DNA of 11,274 bases from Spirochaetaceae bacterium (GTDB taxonomy: Bacteria; Spirochaetota; Spirochaetia; Treponematales; Breznakiellaceae): contig JAISCK010000085.1 of NCBI GenBank assembly GCA_031265635.1, positions 1 to 11,274 on the forward strand, in the 5' to 3' direction. This document shows, in pieces, positions 1 to 5,576 of this stretch. The stretch's first letter is position 1. Every line of letters starts with the position of its first letter. The notes beneath the pieces are model-generated. The model searched no databases. It was not told the DNA's origin and saw nothing but the letters and a program-made list of their open reading frames with translations. The position numbers were made by a program, and so were the translations under genes.

Positions 1-262
1 GCGGCGTCATCATTCGGGAAGGACTGCCGGTTGTTGACAGCCTTGCGGATCGTATAGTTGACCGACTCAATGGCGTTGGTCGTATAAACCACTTTCCGGA
101 TTTCAGGGGGAAACTTGAAAAAGGGTATCACCTCCATCCACCAGCTCTTCCAGGACCGGGAAATAGCCGGGTATTTGGCATCCCAGACCTGGGCAAAGTC
201 TTCCAGCGCACCGGCGGCCAGTTCCCCGGAAGGCGCCGTACGGTTTTTTAGTTCGTTCATAA
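1..262 (-). pseudogene. IS256-family (Mutator-type) transposase, C-terminal fragment, open at left edge
   Basis: Reading the minus strand from about 262 down to 1 gives about 87 residues with no stop and a clear IS256/Mutator transposase match. An acidic/aromatic stretch (LEDFAQVWDAKYPAISRSW) leads to FPPEIRKVVYTTNAIESVN and then IRKAVNNRQSFPNDDA. The Glu in TNAIESVN is the third acidic residue of the family's DDE triad. IS256-type transposases are usually near 400 residues. The N-terminal two thirds, with both catalytic Asp residues, are absent, because homology ends near 262 and another gene's sequence begins by about 277. The C-terminus lies beyond the window. The element is therefore a broken copy, at least at this end. 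No terminal inverted repeat is visible at the junction, so the loss looks like a deletion rather than a clean insertion boundary. The family call is confident; non-function is inferred from the truncation. Confidence 0.85.
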
Positions 263-276
263 CCCCCAGCCAGGGC

Positions 277-450
277 TGGATGATTTTTGACCGCTCCATC
301 ATCGACAGTGTCCGGGATGTGCGGGAATATTATGAGCTTGGCCTCTATGAAAGCGCCCCCACGCTGGAAGCCCTTGCCGACAAGATAGGCGTCAACAGGA
401 CGAATCTTCTTAAAACCATCGAGGATTACAGGGGCTGTCCGAAAACGTAA
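277..450 (+). pseudogene. Internal fragment of a flavocytochrome c / fumarate reductase-type flavoprotein gene
   Basis: The plus-strand frame reads WMIFDRSIIDSV, then YYELGLYESAPTLEALADKIGV, then LLKTIEDY. This aligns without difficulty to the region of fumarate reductase flavoproteins (Shewanella Fcc3 as recalled) that follows the capping domain and contains the 'TLEELA..IG...L..TV..YN' helix pair. Everything before this segment is replaced by IS256 transposase sequence. Everything after the Tyr, about 80-100 residues with the C-terminal FAD and active-site region, is replaced by a hairpin whose first arm supplies the last six codons and the stop (448-450). The fragment is closer to classical fumarate reductases than the intact flavoprotein at 1630-3525 is, so it is not a simple duplicate of that gene. 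There is no start codon with a ribosome binding site. It is a dead internal piece of about 50 codons. Confidence 0.72.
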
Positions 451-477
451 AAAACTTTGTTCGGACAGCTCTTTTTT
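434..477 (+). terminator. Hairpin with T-run; intrinsic terminator-like or repeat-derived
   Basis: Ten perfectly paired bases (gctgtccgaa at 434-443 with ttcggacagc at 460-469) enclose an A-rich loop. A run of six T follows on the plus strand (472-477). This is a canonical plus-strand Rho-independent terminator shape and lies just past the stop of the TatD gene, which comes from the other strand. The first arm interrupts the flavoprotein fragment, so the hairpin probably arrived as part of a repeat or insertion-sequence end and may terminate transcription only by accident. The 5' arm resembles a second intergenic hairpin at 3610-3641. Confidence 0.6.
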
Positions 478-480
478 CAT

Positions 481-1281
481 TCATACACCGTTCCCGTAAA
501 CACTAAAAAACGAAGCGTCGCTTACAGCCTCAAGTTCCCCCGGACGAAAGACCGGGCTCCCCGCCTCCCCGCGGAGCGACGCGGCAGAGGCGAGTATGGC
601 CGCCGTGTCCTCCCAGAGTGAAAAGGCCCTGCCCCTGAACGGCTGATAGGGGGCGTCGGTTTCAAAGAGGAGCCTTCCGGCGGGGAGCAGGGCGCAGGAA
701 CGCATGGCTTCCTTGTGGTTCAGCCGTATGGTATTGCCGAATGAAAAATAGGCGTTGACGCCTCTTTTTAGAAGGTCCCCGGCTTCCCGCGCTGTCCCTG
801 AATAGGAATGAAGAACCACCGCCGGCAGCCGCCTGAGTGAAGCCGCGTGGGAAAAGACCTTGTGCATGGCCTTCCGTATGTGGAGTACCAGGGGGAGGCC
901 GTAACGCAGGGCGGTTTCAAGATGGGCGGAAAAGAGGGCGTCCTGCGCCGCCTCAGTATCCTTAAAAGATCTGTCAAAAAGGTCAAATCCGGTCTCGCCT
1001 ATCGCGCATATTCTCTTTCCGGCGGCAAGGGCGGCAAGAAAATCAAGGCAGTCATCAAAAGACGCCCGTTCCCTGGGGAGCTGGGGGTGTACCGCGTAAC
1101 AGAGCATCAGCGGCGGGGCCCCGTCCTCACGGGCCTTTTGGGCCAGGGCCTCCTGAAAGAGGAATTCTTCCGGGTTCCAGGCGCTGGCGGCACAGGCAAT
1201 GCCAAGCCGCCGCCTTTCCGCTTCCGCCGGGGGGTAAAGGCGCGCGAGGTCATAGGGATGGGCGTGGGCGTCGCTTGCCAT
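481..1281 (-). CDS. TatD-family metal-dependent hydrolase (putative DNase)
   Basis: A 266-residue protein of the TatD family in the amidohydrolase TIM-barrel superfamily. Characterised members are cytoplasmic Mg- or Zn-dependent 3'-5' exonucleases or DNases linked to DNA repair. The expected metal ligands are all present: DAHAHP (Asp4, His6, His8) at the extreme N-terminus, GETGFD (Glu96), LHIRKA (His134), LHSYSG (His158) and ETDAPY (Asp209). Length matches the family (about 255-270). The ATG start is favoured because the DAHAH motif must sit at the N-terminus; the upstream ribosome binding site is poor. The N-terminal half is more divergent than E. coli TatD or YcfH, so the exact substrate is open. 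It ends just before the hairpin scar and has no operon partner here. The 70-residue gene at 1352 is divergent from it across a 70-base gap. Confidence 0.88.
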   Translation of the reverse strand: MASDAHAHPYDLARLYPPAEAERRRLGIACAASAWNPEEFLFQEALAQKAREDGAPPLMLCYAVHPQLPRERASFDDCLDFLAALAAGKRICAIGETGFDLFDRSFKDTEAAQDALFSAHLETALRYGLPLVLHIRKAMHKVFSHAASLRRLPAVVLHSYSGTAREAGDLLKRGVNAYFSFGNTIRLNHKEAMRSCALLPAGRLLFETDAPYQPFRGRAFSLWEDTAAILASAASLRGEAGSPVFRPGELEAVSDASFFSVYGNGV

Positions 1282-1351
1282 GTTTCAACTATGATGCAAA
1301 GCACTCAAAAGGGGAAGCCGGGTTTCCGATAATAAAAACAGAGGTACTACC

Positions 1352-1564
1352 ATGAAACGTTATTGTATAAAGAATGAACCGGGAAAACTGGAATTCATGG
1401 ACATACTCAGGGAGACCAGCGACGGCTTTATGATTAAAGTAACCCGTATCCGGGACGGCTATGAAAAAATAATTGAGGACTTTATGCCCCGCCATCTTTT
1501 TAATATCTGTCTCAGTACCGGCTATCTTTACGAAGCGAAAGAAACGGCTGTTTCGGCTGCCTGA
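1352..1564 (+). CDS. Small hypothetical protein, 70 residues
   Basis: Begins MKRYCIKNEPGKLEFMDIL and ends KETAVSAA; I do not recognise a named family. It is predicted soluble with mixed charge, no membrane segment, no signal peptide, and two Cys (5 and 54) that do not form a CxxC motif. A purine-rich GAGG lies about nine bases before the ATG (gaggtactaccATG), acceptable for initiation. The reading frame is not a shadow of another gene, because nothing else codes here. The regular alternation of basic and hydrophobic residues (FMIKVTRIRDGYEK) suggests a small beta-rich domain. It diverges from the TatD gene and converges on the flavoprotein gene. A gataat sequence at 1328-1333 could be its -10, but there is no good -35. 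The protein is probably real; its function is unknown. Confidence 0.65.
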   Translation: MKRYCIKNEPGKLEFMDILRETSDGFMIKVTRIRDGYEKIIEDFMPRHLFNICLSTGYLYEAKETAVSAA

Positions 1565-1629
1565 GAGAGGGAAAATCTCTGGCGAGTCCCTCCGGCAGAA
1601 CGCCGAAGGGACCCACGGTAAAACCTGTT
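1565..1629. terminator. Hairpin between convergent genes
   Basis: The gap between the stop codons of the 70-residue gene (plus) and the flavoprotein gene (minus) holds an 11-base-pair stem with one mismatch: gtccctccggc at 1586-1596 pairs with gccgaagggac at 1602-1612 around a five-base loop. Neither strand has a T-run directly after the stem. It may act as a weak bidirectional terminator or an mRNA 3'-end stabiliser. Confidence 0.4.
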
Positions 1630-3525
1630 CTATCTGCCCTTAACAAAAGCCGCGGTGCTTTCACCCGCGATTTTTCCTGATGTTATGGCAAATGCTATGC
1701 AGTCCCCCTGACCTGTGTACATATTGTTGTATAAAGTACTTGCCGCATCGGATCCGCAGGAATAAAGCCCTTCAATGGGATTATCGGTGGTATCCAGGAC
1801 CTGCATCCGGGCATTTACCACAAGGCCGGTTGTGGTTCCCAGTTGGTTGTATGAAGATTCAATAAGGTAATAGGGCCCATATTCATAGGAAATAAGATAC
1901 TTTGCGGGCTTGTCAAAATATTCATCCTTGCCGTTTTCGCAGTAACTCTCATAGGTATCCACCGTCTCCCTGAATACCGCCGGGTCAATGCGGGCGGCGC
2001 GGGCAACTTCTTCAATAGTATTACCTTTAAAGGCCCAGCCACCGTTTACCGTATCTTCCATGACCTTCTTGATATTTGGCCAGGGCGTATCAATCTCAAA
2101 CGCGGGCTTAAGCTCTGGAGGTATGGATGGAGAAAGATCGGTTCCCACCGCGCCTATACCGCCCTGTTCAAGCTTGTTCAGGGTGGACTGCGAAACCAGA
2201 ACAAAGGTATTGCCTCCTGTAAAGGCAGCACTGTTGGATGCCGCGACCGGGGTATTGTTCCACGCCTCATTGCGGAAACGTATACCCTTACCGCTTACAT
2301 TGAGCAGAGAAGGAAGATACCCGATAATCAGGGGCATACGCATATGAAAATAATCATAGCCCTGAAGATAGGCCGGAGTGAGGGTCTGATGAAGCTGAAG
2401 ACCTCCCAGATTGGAAGGTACTTTGGCCCCTACAGCCCAAGCCATCTTGATTCCTTCCCCTATGGTGGAACCAAGGCAGCCCATTTCAGCCCTGACTCCC
2501 GAAGTTTCATACACCATTTGGGTATCGCCGCCATAGCCTCCTGTCGCAATGACCACTGCCTTGGCATATATCGTTAAAGTAGAACCATCGGATCTTTCAG
2601 CAACAACACCTTTAACCACGCCATTATCGTATATAAGCGTTTTGGCTGTCGTTTCCCTGTATACAGCGCCGCCGGAACGTACCACCGTTGCATCAAGCAT
2701 TTTTTCAAGAATGGGCTGCCTCTCATCATAAGGGATAAGCATGAGCCTGATGCGTCCTCTGAAATCTATGGGCTGTCCCAAAAAACCGCAGTCAATAAGA
2801 TAATCCATTGCCGATCCCGCGTTTTTAAGATAGGTGTTAAGAAGCGAAGCATCTACCCGGAACATCTCTTTTTCTATCCAGGCGTTAAATTTTTCCCGTA
2901 TGAGTTCGTCAGTTCTTTCGCCTCGCTCAATTTCGGCCTTAACACCGTAAGCTATAGTAGAATATGATTGAAGCGAACATCCGCCAAGTATGGTGGTTTT
3001 TTCCAGCAAGGCGACTTTTGCGCCATTATCGGCGGCGTTTGCTGCGGCCATGATACCGGAAATGCCCGCGCCAATAACGGCTACATCTACAGTAATAGTC
3101 TCGTCTTTACCTCTCGCGGGAACCGGCCTTCTTCCATAAAGGCCGGCGCCTCCTCCCGCCTGGTCCACCGCGTTGGCCACGGCGGTCTTAATCGCGGAGC
3201 AGGTGAAGGTTGCCCCCGCTACGACATCGACGCCATAGGAATTATTTTGAATGATTGATTCAATGAGAACCGGGACAGCGCGGCTGGTAAAAACAGTCGT
3301 TTCAATATTCTCTCCTACCACGACCCCGCTTATCTTTCCGCCGGAAATAGTCGTAGTAACCGGAACATCGCCGTTTCTGCCCCTTGCCACAGCATCATAG
3401 ACTCCGTCTCTTGCGAGACTTACGGATTTTTGCGCTATCGAAGAAGCACATACTGTTAAGAGAGATACCGCAAAGAAACACAGCCCTAAAATTGCCGTCT
3501 TCTGAAAATGTGATTTTTTTTGCAT
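1630..3525 (-). CDS. Exported FMN-binding, FAD-dependent flavoprotein of the fumarate reductase/flavocytochrome c family
   Basis: 631 residues. Order: a basic N-terminus and hydrophobic segment (residues about 11-28; Cys26 could be a lax spirochaetal lipobox, but Val precedes it), an FMN-binding domain (about 40-122), then a FAD-binding fumarate-reductase-type domain (about 146-625). In the FMN domain DVVAGAT (100-106) is the motif that ApbE flavinylates on Thr. The Rossmann motif is VIGAGISG (150-157), and the FAD domain closes with CGSDAAS and GKIAGE. His379 (LQLHQT) matches Fcc3 His365. The residues aligned with Fcc3 Arg402, His504 and Arg545 are Asn424, Gly563 and Met602, so fumarate is unlikely to be the substrate. 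Start: an in-frame TTG lies five codons upstream, but a strong GAGGAGG (3532-3538) sits six bases before this ATG and overlaps that TTG. Probably an extracytoplasmic flavin reductase or dehydrogenase; substrate unknown. Confidence 0.87.
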   Translation of the reverse strand: MQKKSHFQKTAILGLCFFAVSLLTVCASSIAQKSVSLARDGVYDAVARGRNGDVPVTTTISGGKISGVVVGENIETTVFTSRAVPVLIESIIQNNSYGVDVVAGATFTCSAIKTAVANAVDQAGGGAGLYGRRPVPARGKDETITVDVAVIGAGISGIMAAANAADNGAKVALLEKTTILGGCSLQSYSTIAYGVKAEIERGERTDELIREKFNAWIEKEMFRVDASLLNTYLKNAGSAMDYLIDCGFLGQPIDFRGRIRLMLIPYDERQPILEKMLDATVVRSGGAVYRETTAKTLIYDNGVVKGVVAERSDGSTLTIYAKAVVIATGGYGGDTQMVYETSGVRAEMGCLGSTIGEGIKMAWAVGAKVPSNLGGLQLHQTLTPAYLQGYDYFHMRMPLIIGYLPSLLNVSGKGIRFRNEAWNNTPVAASNSAAFTGGNTFVLVSQSTLNKLEQGGIGAVGTDLSPSIPPELKPAFEIDTPWPNIKKVMEDTVNGGWAFKGNTIEEVARAARIDPAVFRETVDTYESYCENGKDEYFDKPAKYLISYEYGPYYLIESSYNQLGTTTGLVVNARMQVLDTTDNPIEGLYSCGSDAASTLYNNMYTGQGDCIAFAITSGKIAGESTAAFVKGR

Positions 3526-3559
3526 GATTATCCTCCTCAATATATGTGGTCATTACACC

Positions 3560-3588
3560 ATAGTAGGCCCCCAGCAAAAATCTGTCAA
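3560..3588 (-). promoter_or_regulatory. Sigma-70-type promoter of the flavoprotein gene
   Basis: On the minus strand a perfect -35 TTGACA (3583-3588) is followed after exactly 17 bases by TACTAT (3560-3565), four of six matches to the -10 consensus. Transcription would start near 3553, giving a leader of about 27 bases that carries the GAGGAGG ribosome binding site. This makes the flavoprotein gene independent of the upstream parE-parC operon. Confidence 0.7.
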
Positions 3589-3598
3589 TTAAAATTTG

Positions 3599-3655
3599 AA
3601 ATTCAAGACGGCTGTCCCAAAACCAGCCGGGTTTTGGAACAACTATCTTGAATTT
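3599..3655 (-). terminator. Nested double inverted repeat after parC
   Basis: Two concentric stems. The outer one is a perfect 10-base pairing (aaattcaaga at 3599-3608 with tcttgaattt at 3646-3655) and overlaps the parC stop codon. The inner one is 12 pairs with one mismatch (3613-3624 with 3630-3641), closing a five-base loop. On the parC transcript the structure is followed by a U-rich but broken stretch (caaattttaatt), so it could be an imperfect terminator. It separates parC from the flavoprotein promoter. The inner arm shares ggctgtcc and aaaac with the hairpin at 434-469. Confidence 0.55.
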
Positions 3656-5573
3656 ACTTTACCTCTATTTTTGCCGCTTCCTTGTTGGCAAGGCGGAGGC
3701 CGCCGGCCTTGAGGCCCCGCACGGCGTAATCCTGGGCCTTAAAGGTCTCGTGGGTTATCTTGAGGCGGGGCCGGGGAACATAGCGGACGGTAAAGGAAAA
3801 TTTCTGCCTGGTGTCCACAAGGAGTACCTCGCTGCCTTCGGGGACCAGGGAATATTCCTTGTTCATGATCCAGCCTTCAATGACGCAGCGTTTGATATAG
3901 GGGCAGCCGTTTTGGCCGTCCTTGTAAATCACGGTAAACACCGTCTCTGAAAGTTCTTCCTTGTCGGCAATGCCGGCCCACCACGCGCCGGTTCCTATAA
4001 ACGCCTTGTCGGGAAGATCGGTTACCATATAGGTGCCGTCCTTTTTTACGGCAAGCACGCGGTCAAAGGGCGACGCCTCGGCTACGGTCATGCCCTGAAC
4101 GGCAGTGCCCAAATAGCCGGTCTTGGCGTCATAGTTAAGTACCATATCCTTCTTGACGACTTCCTTTACATCAACCTTGTCAAAGGTTCCGACCCTGGTT
4201 TTCCTTGCCCCTTTGCCCAATTCAGCATTGGCTTTTATTTTGTCAATGATTCCGTCAAGAAAAGAAACGGCATAGGCCGTTATGTTTTTCAGGTGGTTGT
4301 TTATCTCCTTGATCCGGGCCTGGATTTCGCGCATCTCCTCTCTGGCCTTGTTGATGTCGTAGAGGGATATGCGGCGTATGGGAATCTTGAGGAGATGCTC
4401 AACGTCACCGGCGCTTACGCCCCTGGGTCCCACTTCTTTGGCAAAGGGTTTGAAGCCCGCGATAACCGCGTCCTGGACGCCTTTGGCGGTTTTCATCTTT
4501 TCGATGGCTTTGTAGATGCGTTCCTCGATAAAAATCCGCTCAAGGCCCCGGAGGTGGAGCTTGTCGAGGAGTTCCTTTTTTTCGATTTCGAGTTCTTTGG
4601 TAAGAATCCTTACAAGCTGTTTGGCGTGGTGCTTGATGATTTCGGTAACGGTCATTATCCGGGGAAGGCCGTCTTTTATCACCAGGAGATTCACCGAGAT
4701 GGACTGTTCACATTCGGTAAAGGCGTACAGGGCGTCAACGGTTTCGCCGGCGTAGACTCCCCTGGCGAGCTTTACTTCGATCTCGGCGCTTTCGGTGGTA
4801 AAATCATTGAGGGACTGTATCTTGATGCGCCCCGCCTTGGCGGCGCTTTCTATGCTGTTGATAAGGCTCTCGGTGGTCGAGCCGTAGGGCAGTTCCCGTA
4901 TGACTACGCGCTTGGGATCGGAGGTGTCGATTTTTGCCCGTACCAGCACCCTGCCGTTGCCGTCCCGGTAATCGGACACGTCCACAAAACCGCCTGTGGG
5001 AAAATCCGGGTAGAGCTGGAACTTCCTGCCCAGGAGGCAGGCTTTTTCGGCCTCAAGGACTTCAACAAAATTGTGGGGCAGTATTTTTGTTGACATGCCG
5101 ACGGCAATGCCCTCGGCGCCCATGACCAGAACCACGGGGATTTTCGCCGGGAAGAGTACCGGCTCCCTGTTCCTGCCGTCGTAAGAATCCGCCATGGGGG
5201 TAAGTTTGGGATGGTAGAAAATTTCTTTTGAAAGGGGCGTGGCCCGGCATTCAATATACCGCGCCGCCGACGCCTCGTCGCCGGTAAGTATGTTGCCGAA
5301 ATTCCCCTGCCTGTCGATGAAGTACTCTTTATTGGCCAGGACAACCAGGGCGGAACCTATGGAAGCGTCGCCGTGGGGATGGTACTTCATGCAGTGGCCT
5401 ACCACGTTGGCGACCTTGTGGAATTTGCCGTCGTCCATCTCAAAAAGCGAATGGAGTATGCGCCGCTGCACCGGCTTTAAGCCGTCTTCAAGGTCGGGGA
5501 TGGCCCTGTCCTTGATAACATAAGAAGCGTATTCAAGAAAGTTTCTGTCAAAAAGATTCTTAATGTATGCCAT
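3654..5573 (-). CDS. parC: DNA topoisomerase IV subunit A (type IIA topoisomerase, ParC/GyrA family)
   Basis: 639 residues. This is the DNA breakage-reunion subunit; with ParE it would form a cytoplasmic A2B2 enzyme that unlinks replicated chromosomes. Visible landmarks: the winged-helix region with DLEDGLKPVQRRIL (27-40), KYHPHGD (63-69), the catalytic Tyr106 in AARYIECR, and GIAVGMST (155-162). A charged coiled-coil region follows, and from about 460 a short C-terminal beta-propeller-like domain. No GyrA box (QRRGGKG type) is seen, which favours topoisomerase IV over gyrase. The C-terminal domain is small, so the protein is shorter than E. coli ParC (about 750). HGDASIG and NILTGD resemble Bacteroidota-type topoisomerase IV. 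The ATG lies three bases after the parE stop (taaacaATG) with only a weak ribosome binding site, so translation is probably coupled to parE. Confidence 0.9.
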   Translation of the reverse strand: MAYIKNLFDRNFLEYASYVIKDRAIPDLEDGLKPVQRRILHSLFEMDDGKFHKVANVVGHCMKYHPHGDASIGSALVVLANKEYFIDRQGNFGNILTGDEASAARYIECRATPLSKEIFYHPKLTPMADSYDGRNREPVLFPAKIPVVLVMGAEGIAVGMSTKILPHNFVEVLEAEKACLLGRKFQLYPDFPTGGFVDVSDYRDGNGRVLVRAKIDTSDPKRVVIRELPYGSTTESLINSIESAAKAGRIKIQSLNDFTTESAEIEVKLARGVYAGETVDALYAFTECEQSISVNLLVIKDGLPRIMTVTEIIKHHAKQLVRILTKELEIEKKELLDKLHLRGLERIFIEERIYKAIEKMKTAKGVQDAVIAGFKPFAKEVGPRGVSAGDVEHLLKIPIRRISLYDINKAREEMREIQARIKEINNHLKNITAYAVSFLDGIIDKIKANAELGKGARKTRVGTFDKVDVKEVVKKDMVLNYDAKTGYLGTAVQGMTVAEASPFDRVLAVKKDGTYMVTDLPDKAFIGTGAWWAGIADKEELSETVFTVIYKDGQNGCPYIKRCVIEGWIMNKEYSLVPEGSEVLLVDTRQKFSFTVRYVPRPRLKITHETFKAQDYAVRGLKAGGLRLANKEAAKIEVK

Positions 5574-5576
5574 TGT

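Noticed and set aside
103..480. 125-codon minus-strand open frame
   Set aside because: It overlaps the IS256 remnant in a different frame from the recognisable transposase and runs antisense to the flavoprotein fragment; only the other two frames give family matches.
1561..1625. Riboswitch-like words (ctgagag, cgccgaaggg) after the 70-residue gene
   Set aside because: They loosely recall TPP and glycine riboswitch cores, but the remaining conserved elements are missing and the position is downstream of both convergent genes.
2769..2786. Third ggctgtcccaaaa match
   Set aside because: It lies inside the flavoprotein coding sequence with no pairing arm; it is explained by the codons for FLGQP.
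3526..3540. TTG start five codons upstream for the flavoprotein gene
   Set aside because: The strong GAGGAGG overlaps that TTG and is ideally placed for the ATG at 3525.
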